Made by a program: the position numbers and the translations under genes | In this document: positions 8,431-16,345 of the stretch, one piece after another | How positions within the stretch are numbered: position 1 is the stretch's first letter | How the letters are laid out: each line of letters starts with the position of its first letter | The notes under the pieces: generated by a model | The model's database searches: none | Told to the model about the DNA's origin: nothing | Seen by the model: only the letters and a program-made list of their open reading frames with translations | Assembly: GCF_001513975.1 (NCBI RefSeq) | Contig: NZ_KQ947990.1 | Location: 180,095-244,094 of the forward strand | Length of the DNA: 64,000 nucleotides | Reading direction: 5' to 3' | Origin: Streptomyces curacoi | GTDB lineage: Bacteria > Actinomycetota > Actinomycetes > Streptomycetales > Streptomycetaceae

Positions 8431-9357
8431 GTGAGCGCAGCGACAACGCGAAGCCGCACCCCCGACCGTCTGTGCGCCGAGGCCGTCGACCTCGCCCGCA
8501 GCGCCGCGGAGGAGGCCGCCGCGCCCGGCGTCGTGGGCGAGCACGCCGGTCTCATCTCCGAGGGGGACCGCGTTGTCACGCACTTCTTCGAGTGCAAGGA
8601 GCTCGGATACCGCGGCTGGCGCTGGGCGGTGACGGTGGCCCGGGCGTCGCGCGCGAAGATCGTGACGCTCGACGAGGTGGTCCTCCTGCCCGGCCCGGAC
8701 GCGCTCCTCGCCCCGGAGTGGGTGCCGTGGAGCGAGCGCCTGCGCCCCGGCGACATGGGCCCGGGCGACCTGCTGCCGACGGACGCGGAGGATCTCCGCC
8801 TGGAGCCCGGTTTCTCCGGCACGGACGAGCCGGCGCCGAACTCGGCCGTCTCGGAAGGCATGGCGGAGCTGGTCGAGGCGGAGGACGCGGAGGTCACGGC
8901 GCGCACCCCCGCGAACCTTCCCGTCGTCCCGTCCCGCGGCTCGATCACCGCGGTCGCCGAGGAGCTGGGCCTGCGCCGGGCCCGCGTCCTGTCCCGCTAC
9001 GGCCTCCATGTCGCCGCGGACCGCTGGGAGGAGGCGTACGGCGCCAAGACCCCCATGGCCCAGGCGGCCCCGGCCTCCTGCGTCAGCTGCGGCTTCCTGG
9101 TCCCGATCGGCGGCTCACTGGGCCAGGCCTTCGGCGTCTGCGCGAACGAGTTCGCCCCGGCGGACGGCCGGGTCGTGTCCCTGACGTACGGCTGCGGAGG
9201 CCACTCCGAGGCCGCGGTCATGCCCAAGCCGCCGCGGCCGGCTCCGCCGGTGATCGACGAGACCCGGGTGGACCCGTTCCCGCTGCGGCCGGCGCCCGAT
9301 TCGGGGTCGGTGCCGGTGACGGCGGACGAGGACTCGGCGGAGCTCGGGCACTCGTAG
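8431..9357 (+). CDS. DUF3027 family protein
   Basis: 308 residues from GTG 8431, which follows AGGAGA at 8413-8418; an upstream in-frame ATG (8302) would add 43 low-complexity residues. The family core is clear: HFFECKELGYRGWRWAVTV, EVVLLPGPDALLAPEWVPW and RLRPGDMGPGDLLP. A later segment carries CVSCGFLVPIGGSLGQAFG and CGGHS, possible metal ligands. Function unknown; the family is restricted to actinobacteria. Divergent from the MFS exporter. Confidence 0.88.
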   Translation: MSAATTRSRTPDRLCAEAVDLARSAAEEAAAPGVVGEHAGLISEGDRVVTHFFECKELGYRGWRWAVTVARASRAKIVTLDEVVLLPGPDALLAPEWVPWSERLRPGDMGPGDLLPTDAEDLRLEPGFSGTDEPAPNSAVSEGMAELVEAEDAEVTARTPANLPVVPSRGSITAVAEELGLRRARVLSRYGLHVAADRWEEAYGAKTPMAQAAPASCVSCGFLVPIGGSLGQAFGVCANEFAPADGRVVSLTYGCGGHSEAAVMPKPPRPAPPVIDETRVDPFPLRPAPDSGSVPVTADEDSAELGHS

Positions 9358-9407
9358 GGGTTCGGGACGCCGGTCGCGTGGCGGCTTCGTCTGCCATGTC
9401 GGGGTCA

Positions 9408-9532
9408 CCCGTGTGGGTCACGATCTCTTCCGGCGGCACCTTCTCCGGACAGGGGTCAGGCGCATTCTCCGGGCGTGGGTCATCGAATGCTCCGGGCGTG
9501 AGTCATCGAATTCTCCGGACCTGGGTCATCGA
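9408..9532. repeat. 23-bp tandem repeat array, 3 good copies plus degenerate ones
   Basis: Units resembling ATTCTCCGGGCGTGGGTCAT followed by CGA: 9464-9486, 9487-9509 and 9510-9532, with a degenerate copy at 9440-9462 and a partial one near 9408-9423. The last unit contains the stop of the decayed transporter frame. Repeated ~20-bp units at an end are typical of IS21-family termini, so this may be a relic of such an element; no transposase is present. Confidence 0.7.
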
Positions 9533-10366
9533 ACGCCGCTTTCTTCGGCCACGTCCTGGGCCGGTGGCCGCGGCTGGGCGGTGCCGGTGCTGGTGAGCGT
9601 CCTCGGCAGGCGGCACAGGGTGAAGATGCCGAGAGCGGCGTGGAGGGCGCCCGCGATGGCGGCAGCGGCGTGCAGACCGGTGACGAAGGCGGTCCTGGCA
9701 GTGCCGGTCATCGCGGCCGGGAGCCCGGGGATCCGCAGCGTCTCGTTGAGGTGCCGGCGAGGTCGGGACCTTGGAGCCGGAAGACCAGGGGGCAAGCGAG
9801 CCGAAGAGCGCGATGCCTGGGCGTTGCCGATCTCGTTGCTGGTCTCGGCGATTGCCGCGGCGGACCCGGCGCGCTCCGGAGGAACCGCGGCGACGGCGGT
9901 GTCGGCGACGACACTGAAGGAGATGCCGTAGCCGATGCCGGCGACGACGGTGAAGGTCACGTACCAGCCGACGCCCCAGGAGACATGGGTGGTCGGGAGC
10001 AGGAGCAGGAGCATGCCTGCGGCGATCAGGAAGTGGCAGGCGATGAGCGCTGCCCGGGTGCCGGTACGCCTGACCACGGCCGGTGTGACGATGCAGGTGA
10101 CGGTGAGCACGGCGGCGCCGGGGAGCGCGACGAGTGCCGCGTCCAGGACGGTCAGTCCGAGGACGGACTGTAGGTAGGTGCCGCCGAGGCACGCCGTTGC
10201 GGATCATGCGGCCGGCGGCAGCAGCCCGGTGATGGCCGCGACGGTGAACACCCGGTCGCGGAAGAGGCGGAAGTCGATCAGGGGGTGTGCGAGGCGCAGT
10301 TGACGCCGGACGAACCATCCCAGGGTCGAGACGCCGATGACCCCTGTGGCGAGCGAAGTGGCTCCA
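9526..10366 (-). pseudogene. Decayed DHA2-type MFS drug transporter, N-terminus missing
   Basis: One reading frame gives LRLAHPLIDFRLFRDRVFTV, then LGGTYLQSVLGLTVLDAALV and IGYGISFSVVADTAVAAVPP, typical of the second half of 14-TM QacA/EmrB-type exporters. It is interrupted by an in-frame TGA at 10206-10204 and a frameshift near 9815 (after EIGNA, where IALFGSL continues in another frame); a second shift returns to the frame carrying AFVTGLHAAAAIAGALHAAL. The first ~250 residues are absent: the frame stops being recognisable at about 10366, where it meets a fragment of another gene. Non-functional. Confidence 0.8.
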
Positions 10367-10502
10367 GCCCGACAGCCCTGACCACCGGCTGGAGGTCTGC
10401 ACACCCGACGACACCGCCTCGGCCGACGCACTGCGCCTGCTGTCCGGCCAGGCCGTCGCTCAGCAGCAACTCGGGGCCGCCGAGGAGCTGTCCCTCCCGT
10501 GA
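10359..10502 (+). pseudogene. C-terminal remnant of a MmyB-like HTH regulator
   Basis: An open stretch with no start codon reads WLQPDSPDHRLEVCTPDDTA, then SADALRLLSGQ, and stops at 10500-10502. It resembles the end of MmyB-type ligand-binding domains of streptomycete XRE regulators (typically LVVYTAEPGSPSxxALRLLA). Such regulators often sit divergently beside transporters; here both partners have lost their 5' halves at the same point. Assignment is by pattern memory only. Confidence 0.45.
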
Positions 10503-10506
10503 GCGG

Positions 10507-10731
10507 TCAGCCGCGCCGGGCGCGCAGCGCGCGGCGGATCAGGCGGGAGGCGGTGAGGTACACGGCGGTGACGGTCGCCCAGGCCGCCGGAATCTGGAGC
10601 GCGGAGCGCTTGTCGCCCTCGCTCCAGAGGATGGCGATCACCCCCGGACCGCCGACCCACCACGCCAACAGGATGAGTCCGAAGACCAGCGTGGCCAGTT
10701 GGCCGAGGGCCTCCGCGATCAGGTCCCGCAT
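10507..10731 (-). CDS. Small membrane protein, unknown function
   Basis: 74 residues (MRDLIAEALGQLATLVFGLI...). Two hydrophobic segments (LATLVFGLILLAWWVGGPG and ALQIPAAWATVTAVYLTASR) are followed by a very basic tail (RRALRARRG). GGGAGTG lies about 9 nt before the ATG. No family recognised; it lies next to a gene scar, so it could be another remnant, but codon use looks coding. Confidence 0.55.
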   Translation of the reverse strand: MRDLIAEALGQLATLVFGLILLAWWVGGPGVIAILWSEGDKRSALQIPAAWATVTAVYLTASRLIRRALRARRG

Positions 10732-10897
10732 TGTTCGTCACTCCCGTGTGGATGAGCTGTCCGGATGATCAACCGGCTCAGCTCAGGAACTCCTGTCCGA
10801 GTGACGCGAGCCGTCTCCAGCCCATGAACGCGCATCCGTGCTCTGTGCCCCGCTCCCCAGGCGGTACCTTCATCGTCAGCCGATGAGGAGAGTCAAC

Positions 10898-13800
10898 GTG
10901 AGCAAGTTCGTGCGGCCCGCGGCCGAAGGAGCCGACCCCTTCGGTACGGCCCGTCTGCGCCGCGGAGTGCTGGACGCCTGGGCCACCAGCCCCGCCCGTT
11001 TCCGGGAGGACGCCAACGCCGAGGAGGAGCTCGTCCTCGGGGGGTATCGGGACCGGCTCGTCGTCGAGCTCGCTCAGAACGCCGCCGACGCCGCCGCCCG
11101 GGCCGGCGTGCCCGGAAGGCTCCGCCTCACCCTGCGCGAGGGTGTCCTCTTCGCCGCCAACACCGGCGCCCCGCTGGACGCGGCCGGCGTGGAGTCCCTG
11201 GCCACTCTCCGGGCCTCGGCCAAGCGGGAGAACCAGCAGGGTGCCGTCGGCCGGTTCGGCGTCGGGTTCGCCGCCGTCCTCTCCGTCACCGACGAGCCCG
11301 CCGTCGTCGGGCGGCACGGCGGGGTGCGGTGGTCGCTCGCCGAGGCGCGGGAGCTGGCGGCGGAGACCGCGCGGCACAGCCCCGGCCTGGGTGACGAGAT
11401 CCGGCGCCGCGACGGGCATGTGCCCCTTCTCCGGCTGCCGTTCCCTGCCGAGGGCACCGCCCCCGATCCGTACGACACCGTCGTCATCCTCCCCCTGCGC
11501 GACACCCCCGCCGCCGACCTCGCCGAGCGGCTGCTGCACGCCGTCGACGACGCTCTGCTCCTCGCCCTGCCGGGGCTGGAGGAGGTCGTGGTCGAGGTGG
11601 GCGACGGCGAGCCGCGCACGCTGCGCCGCAGTGTCGACGGGCCCTTCACGGTCGTGGAGGACTCCGCCAACGGCGTCACCCACTGGCGTACGTCCGCAGC
11701 CCACGGCCCGCTCACGCCCGACCTGCTCGCCGACCGCCCGGTCGAGGAGCGGCTGCGCCCCCACTGGTCGCTCACCTGGGCCGTGCCCGTCAACGCCGCC
11801 GACAGCACGCCGGCCCGGCCCCGCACCGCTCCGGTCGTCCACGCGCCCACCCCGAGCGACGAGCCCCTCGGCGTCCCCGCCCTCCTCATCGCGTCCTTCC
11901 CCCTCGACACCACCCGCCGCCACGCCGCCCCCGGCCCGCTGACCGACTTCCTCGTGCAGCGGGCGGCGGACGCGTACGCCGAACTGCTCGCCGACTGGCG
12001 GCCGGTGAACCAGGGGATCATCGGGCTCGTCCCCGGCCCGCTCGGCAAGGGGGAGCTGGACGGCGCGCTGCGCCAGGCGATCCTGGAGCGCCTGCCCAAC
12101 ACCTCCTTCCTCCCGCCCGCCGTCGAGCCGCGCGAGCACGACTCCGACCTGCCCGAGTCCCTGCGGCCGCGAGAGGCCGAGGTCGTCGAGGGCGCCGGTG
12201 CCGACACCGTGCGGGTGCTGGCCGAGGTGCTGCCCACGCTGCTCCCGGCCGGGCTCGAACGGCGCGTGGAGCTGCGGACGCTGGGGGTCGCCCGCGTCCC
12301 GCTCACCGACGCCATCGACCGGCTGGCGGGGCTGGAGAAGGCTCCCGGCTGGTGGCGGCGGCTCTACGACAGCCTCGCCGGGGTCGACCCCGACCGGCTG
12401 TCGGGTCTTCCTGTGCCGCTGGCCGACGGGCGTACGACCATCGGGCCCCGGCAGGTCCTGCTCCCCACCCCCGACGGCGCCCGCATCGACCCCGAGATCC
12501 TCGCCCGGCTCGGCCTCAAGGTCGCCCACCCGGACGCCGCGCACTCCCTTCTGGAGAAGCTCGGCGCCCTCCCGGCCACGCCGCGAGCCGTCCTCACCAC
12601 GCCCCAGGTGCGTGCCGCCGTCGCCGCCTCCCTGGACGAGGACGGCGGGGCGGGGGTGGGCTGGGAGGAGGACACCCCCGACGCCGAGGAACTCGCCGAC
12701 ACCGTGCTCGCGCTCGTGCGGGAGGCGGGCCTGGAGCCCGGTGACGAGCCGTGGCTCGGTGCCCTCGCGCTGCCGGACGAGGAGGGGGAACTCGCCCCCG
12801 CCGGGGAACTCGTCTTTCCCGGCAGCCCCTTCCACCAGGTGATGCGGGAGGGCGAGCTGGCGACGGTCGACGCCGAGCTGGCCGGGAAGTGGGGCGAGCA
12901 GCCGCTCGCCGCCTGCGGCGTCCTCGCCGACTTCGCGCTCGTGCGCGCCACGGACGTCGTCCTCGACCCGGACGAACTGGAGCCGCGCGAGAGCGACTTC
13001 GCCGAGCCCGACGACGCGGGCCTGCTGGACGCGGTCGACGTGTGGTGCGAGGACATCCTGGACCGGTTCCCGGACACGCCCGTACCGCCGGTCGCCACCG
13101 AGCTCGTCGCCGTACGCGATCTCGACCTCGTCGACGACGACAAGTGGCCGCAGGCCCTCGCGCTGCTCGCCCAGCCGCCGCTGCGGGACGCGCTGACCCA
13201 GCAGGTGCGGATCCTGCTGCCCGACGGCACCCATGAGGTCGTACGGCCGTACACGGCCTGGTGGCTGCGCGGGCATCCGGTGCTGGACGGCCGCCGCCCC
13301 GCCGGTCTGCTCGCCTCCGGCGGCGATCCGCTGCTGCGCGGGCTGTACGACGAGGCCGACGCGACCGGCTTCGACGACGAGCAGGTGCTGCGGGCGCTGG
13401 GCGTGCGGACGTCCGTCGCCGCGCTGCTCGACGAGCCGGGCGGCGCGGCCGAGCTGCTGGACCGGCTCGCCGACCCGGAGCGTCCCGTCACCGCCGCCCA
13501 GCTGCACGCCCTGTACGGCGCCCTGGCGGAGCTGGATCCCGAGCAGGTGACCCTGCCGGACGAGCTGCGGGCCTTCGTCGACGGGCGGGTGGAGGTCGTG
13601 GACGCGGCGGACGCGGTCGTGGTCGACTCGCCGGACCTGCTGCCCTTCACGGAGGGCGTGCCGCTGCTGCCCGTACGGCCGACGCGGGCGGCCGAGCTGG
13701 CCGAGCTGTTCCAGGTGCGGCGGCTGAGCGAGTCCGTCACCGGGGAGGTGACGAGCGAGGGCGCCGAGCACGACGTACCGGAGTCGGTGCGGGTGCTGCT

Positions 13801-14032
13801 CGGGGCGCGGACGCCTCGGTCGTACGTCGAGCACGAGGAGCTCGTCGTGGACGGCGTGGAGATCGACTGGCGGCTGACCGACGACGGCGTGCTGCACGCG
13901 GCGACCCTGGAGGGTGTCGCGGCCGGGCTCGCCTGGGCGGCGGGGCAGTGGCCGCGGCGGTTCGAGGTGGCGGCGCTGCTGGAGGACCCGTCGCGGACGG
14001 AGGAGCTCGCGCGGGACCGCTGGTTCGACTGA
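10898..14032 (+). CDS. Large Hsp90/sacsin-type GHKL ATPase
   Basis: 1,044 residues from GTG 10898, preceded by GAGGAG 7 nt upstream. The N-terminal ~250 residues are a GHKL ATPase domain: N-box VVELAQNAADAAA, then FAANTGAPLD and the lid glycine motif GRFGVGFAAVLSV. The rest is long, acidic and Leu/Glu-rich with no recognised catalytic motif; it lacks the Hsp90 middle and C-terminal dimerisation signatures. This fits the streptomycete sacsin N-terminal ATPase-like family, possibly a chaperone; clients are unknown. A strong hairpin follows the stop, so the gene appears monocistronic. Confidence 0.87.
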   Translation: MSKFVRPAAEGADPFGTARLRRGVLDAWATSPARFREDANAEEELVLGGYRDRLVVELAQNAADAAARAGVPGRLRLTLREGVLFAANTGAPLDAAGVESLATLRASAKRENQQGAVGRFGVGFAAVLSVTDEPAVVGRHGGVRWSLAEARELAAETARHSPGLGDEIRRRDGHVPLLRLPFPAEGTAPDPYDTVVILPLRDTPAADLAERLLHAVDDALLLALPGLEEVVVEVGDGEPRTLRRSVDGPFTVVEDSANGVTHWRTSAAHGPLTPDLLADRPVEERLRPHWSLTWAVPVNAADSTPARPRTAPVVHAPTPSDEPLGVPALLIASFPLDTTRRHAAPGPLTDFLVQRAADAYAELLADWRPVNQGIIGLVPGPLGKGELDGALRQAILERLPNTSFLPPAVEPREHDSDLPESLRPREAEVVEGAGADTVRVLAEVLPTLLPAGLERRVELRTLGVARVPLTDAIDRLAGLEKAPGWWRRLYDSLAGVDPDRLSGLPVPLADGRTTIGPRQVLLPTPDGARIDPEILARLGLKVAHPDAAHSLLEKLGALPATPRAVLTTPQVRAAVAASLDEDGGAGVGWEEDTPDAEELADTVLALVREAGLEPGDEPWLGALALPDEEGELAPAGELVFPGSPFHQVMREGELATVDAELAGKWGEQPLAACGVLADFALVRATDVVLDPDELEPRESDFAEPDDAGLLDAVDVWCEDILDRFPDTPVPPVATELVAVRDLDLVDDDKWPQALALLAQPPLRDALTQQVRILLPDGTHEVVRPYTAWWLRGHPVLDGRRPAGLLASGGDPLLRGLYDEADATGFDDEQVLRALGVRTSVAALLDEPGGAAELLDRLADPERPVTAAQLHALYGALAELDPEQVTLPDELRAFVDGRVEVVDAADAVVVDSPDLLPFTEGVPLLPVRPTRAAELAELFQVRRLSESVTGEVTSEGAEHDVPESVRVLLGARTPRSYVEHEELVVDGVEIDWRLTDDGVLHAATLEGVAAGLAWAAGQWPRRFEVAALLEDPSRTEELARDRWFD

Positions 14033-14045
14033 CGACGCGGTGGGC

Positions 14046-14075
14046 GGCGGGGCGGTGCCGCCGGACCGCCCCGCC
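14046..14075 (+). terminator. Hairpin terminator after the GHKL ATPase gene
   Basis: GGCGGGGCGGT - 8-nt loop - ACCGCCCCGCC, an 11-bp perfect stem starting 13 nt after the stop codon. No U-tract, as is common in Streptomyces. Confidence 0.7.
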
Positions 14076-14123
14076 CTGGGACCGTGACCTTCGAATCTCT
14101 CGCACGAATTTTTCAGAAGCCGT

Positions 14124-14154
14124 ACAACCTTTCACTTCCGTCGCGAATCTGATC
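14124..14154 (+). promoter_or_regulatory. Putative ECF-sigma-type promoter of secreted protein gene 1
   Basis: ACAACC (14124-14129), a 16-nt spacer, then AATCTGATC. The same arrangement with identical spacing is at 16217-16247 upstream of paralogue 3. A -35 containing AAC(C) is typical of ECF sigma factors; the assignment is inference from conservation. Confidence 0.45.
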
Positions 14155-14256
14155 TGGCGAGCCAACAGGCTCCCTGATCACTTGGGTCCCGCAAGGCGCT
14201 CCGGGCCGCTTCGTACGACGGGCGCGGGGACCCCCTTCTCCACGTGGGGAACGAAC

Positions 14257-15036
14257 ATGCGCATGCGTGCCACCCTCGGCGTCGTCACCGGTGCCCTGGC
14301 CCTCTCCGCCGTCGCCGTCCCGGCCGCGCAGGCCGACGAGGTCCACGGCGACACCACGATCTCCAACGTCGTGGTCAACGGCGGCAAGGCGGCGGTCGTC
14401 GGTGCGACCACGACGAAGACCATCACCGTCTCCTTCACGGTCAAGGACGACTCGGGCGTCGACTGGGCGCAGGCGATCCTGTACCACGGCACCGACATCG
14501 AGAGCTCCGACACGGGCGCCGTGGCCAACAGCAGCGACGGCCGTGCCACCTGCACCGTGGTCAGCGCCACCACGTCGAACTGCAAGTCGACCTTCGACCT
14601 GGACCCCGGCTACAACCTGAACAACGCCTCCGCCGGCACCTGGAAGGTCTGGGCGATCGCCGCGGGCAACGACGCCGACTACGTCCAGAAGGACAACGCC
14701 AAGAGCTTCCTGGTGCAGCGCCTGTCGAAGCTGACGGTCAACGCCTCGCCGGAGCCGGTCGCCAAGGGCAAGACCATCACCGTCACGGGCAAGCTGACCC
14801 GCGCCAACTGGGAGCGCGGTACCTACAGCGGCTACTCCACCCAGCCGGTGAAGCTGCAGTTCCGCAAGAACGGCACCAGCACCTACACCACGCTGAAGAC
14901 CATCAAGACGAACTCGTACGGCGATCTGCGGACCACGGTCACCGCCTCCGCGGACGGCTACTTCCGCTACCGCTTCGAGGGCACCACGACCACCCCGGCG
15001 GTCAGCGCCACGGGTGACTTCGTCGACGTCCGCTGA
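14257..15036 (+). CDS. Secreted protein, tandem family member 1
   Basis: 259 residues. A Sec signal peptide (MRMRATLGVVTGALALSAVA, cleavage likely after AAQA near residue 27) is followed by a variable N-domain with two cysteines (ATCTV and SNCKS) and a conserved C-terminal domain starting at LSKLTVNASPEPVAKGKTIT and ending at the terminus GDFVDVR. The C-domain looks like an Ig/bacterial beta-sandwich repeat found in streptomycete surface proteins. Probably released to the medium or cell wall; ligand unknown. First of three paralogues in the same direction, separated by terminators. Confidence 0.85.
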   Translation: MRMRATLGVVTGALALSAVAVPAAQADEVHGDTTISNVVVNGGKAAVVGATTTKTITVSFTVKDDSGVDWAQAILYHGTDIESSDTGAVANSSDGRATCTVVSATTSNCKSTFDLDPGYNLNNASAGTWKVWAIAAGNDADYVQKDNAKSFLVQRLSKLTVNASPEPVAKGKTITVTGKLTRANWERGTYSGYSTQPVKLQFRKNGTSTYTTLKTIKTNSYGDLRTTVTASADGYFRYRFEGTTTTPAVSATGDFVDVR

Positions 15037-15069
15037 CGCGACCGCACTTCCGCACCACCCGGGACACCA

Positions 15070-15102
15070 CCGCCCGGCGCCGGTTCCCCCGGTGCCGGGC
15101 GG
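15070..15102 (+). terminator. Hairpin terminator between secreted paralogues 1 and 2
   Basis: CCGCCCGGCGCCGG and CCGGTGCCGGGCGG flank a 5-nt loop (14-bp arms, one mismatch), about 33 nt after the stop. Confidence 0.7.
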
Positions 15103-15170
15103 TTCCCGATCCCATCCTCACCCCGCCGGTGACGACCACCGCCGGGACCCTCCTTCTTCTGAGGAAGCGC

Positions 15171-16103
15171 ATGCGCATTCGAGCCACCGTGGCCGCCGTC
15201 ACCGGCGCCCTGGCCCTCTCCGCCCTCGTCGTACCGGCCGCGCAGGCCGCCGACACCCCCGCGTCCGGCAAGGACGGCGTCCGCGAGGCCGTGCAGACGG
15301 CGCGCCAGGCCGCCGGTGAGTCCGCCCGCAGCACCTACGCCGCCGAGGACACGGGCACGCCGTACGCCCTGGACGTCACCTTCTCCAACGTGAAGGTCAA
15401 CAACGGCAAGCCGATCGTCGTCGGCACCACCAACAAGGTGACAGCCCCGGTGACCTACACGGTCACCCACTCCGAGGACGTCGACCTCAGGGCGGAGGAC
15501 ACCTGGGTGGACGTCGAGCTCTACCGGGGCGAGTACGGCAACCCCACCAACTTCCTGATCGGCGACGACTGGCCGGTGTGCACCGCGGTTTCCGCCACGG
15601 TCGACACCTGCAAGGGCACCATCGACATCTACCCGGCCGAGGAGCTGACCAACGCCGACGCCACCACCTGGAAGGCGGCCGGCTACGTCATCGACTGGAA
15701 CGACCAGGACCCGTACGGCGAGGAGGTCGACTTCAGCAAGGTCGGCTACGCCGAGCAGGACGCCCTGACCACCACCAAGCTCCAGCGCTTCTCCAAGCTG
15801 ACGGTCAACGCCTCGCCGGAGCCGGTGAAGAAGGGCAAGACCATCACGGTCACCGGCAAGCTCTCCCGCGCCAACTGGGACCGCGGCACGTACAACGGCT
15901 ACGCCAACCAGTCGGTGAAGCTGCAGTTCCGCAAGAACGGCTCCAGCACCTACACCACGCTGAAGACCATCAAGACGAACACCTACGGGGAGCTGCGGAC
16001 CACGGTCACCGCGGCCACCGACGGCTACTTCCGCTACCGCTTCGAGGGCACGTCGACCACCCCGGCGGTCAGCGCCACGGGTGACTTCGTCGACGTGCAG
16101 TAG
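15171..16103 (+). CDS. Secreted protein, tandem family member 2
   Basis: 310 residues from ATG 15171, with GAGGAAG just upstream. The signal peptide (MRIRATVAAVTGALALSALV) ends around AAQAA. It has a longer N-domain than member 1, including an Ala/Glu-rich helix (REAVQTARQAAGESARS), the segment PYALDVTFSNVKV and a Cys pair (WPVCTAV, DTCKG). The C-terminal ~110 residues (SKLTVNASPEPVKKGKTITV to GDFVDVQ) are nearly identical to member 1. Function unknown. Confidence 0.85.
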   Translation: MRIRATVAAVTGALALSALVVPAAQAADTPASGKDGVREAVQTARQAAGESARSTYAAEDTGTPYALDVTFSNVKVNNGKPIVVGTTNKVTAPVTYTVTHSEDVDLRAEDTWVDVELYRGEYGNPTNFLIGDDWPVCTAVSATVDTCKGTIDIYPAEELTNADATTWKAAGYVIDWNDQDPYGEEVDFSKVGYAEQDALTTTKLQRFSKLTVNASPEPVKKGKTITVTGKLSRANWDRGTYNGYANQSVKLQFRKNGSSTYTTLKTIKTNTYGELRTTVTAATDGYFRYRFEGTSTTPAVSATGDFVDVQ

Positions 16104-16148
16104 GCAGAAGAGCGGCAGAAGAAAACGCAGTAGGAAAAAACAGGGCAT

Positions 16149-16189
16149 CCGTCACGAACTTCCCGGCCTCTGCCGGGAGTTCGTGACGG
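16149..16189 (+). terminator. Hairpin terminator after secreted paralogue 2
   Basis: CCGTCACGAACTTCCCGG pairs with CCGGGAGTTCGTGACGG around a 6-nt loop: 17 bp with one bulged T. Among the strongest stems in the window. Confidence 0.8.
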
Positions 16190-16216
16190 AGCTCACGAAA
16201 AATCCGAGCCGACGGC

Positions 16217-16247
16217 ACAACCGGCAACCCCTGCCGCGTATCTGATC
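16217..16247 (+). promoter_or_regulatory. Putative ECF-sigma-type promoter of secreted protein gene 3
   Basis: ACAACC (16217-16222), 16-nt spacer, TATCTGATC. It matches the element upstream of paralogue 1, and similarity continues downstream to 16284 without gaps. Confidence 0.45.
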
Positions 16248-16345
16248 ACATGGGTCAACAGGCCCCACGATCACTCGGGCCCCGACGTGACCGGCGTTGC
16301 CGGCAGCGACGACCAGCGGGGCCCCTTTCCGTACCAGGGGAACGC

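Noticed and set aside
9408..9532. A CRISPR array
   Set aside because: The 23-bp units are directly adjacent with no unique spacers, and no cas genes are present in the window.
10778..13897. A 1,039-codon open frame on the minus strand opposite the GHKL ATPase gene
   Set aside because: The plus strand has a ribosome site, clear ATPase motifs and a terminator; the antisense frame has low-complexity GC-driven composition and no domain. Long antisense frames are expected at this GC content.
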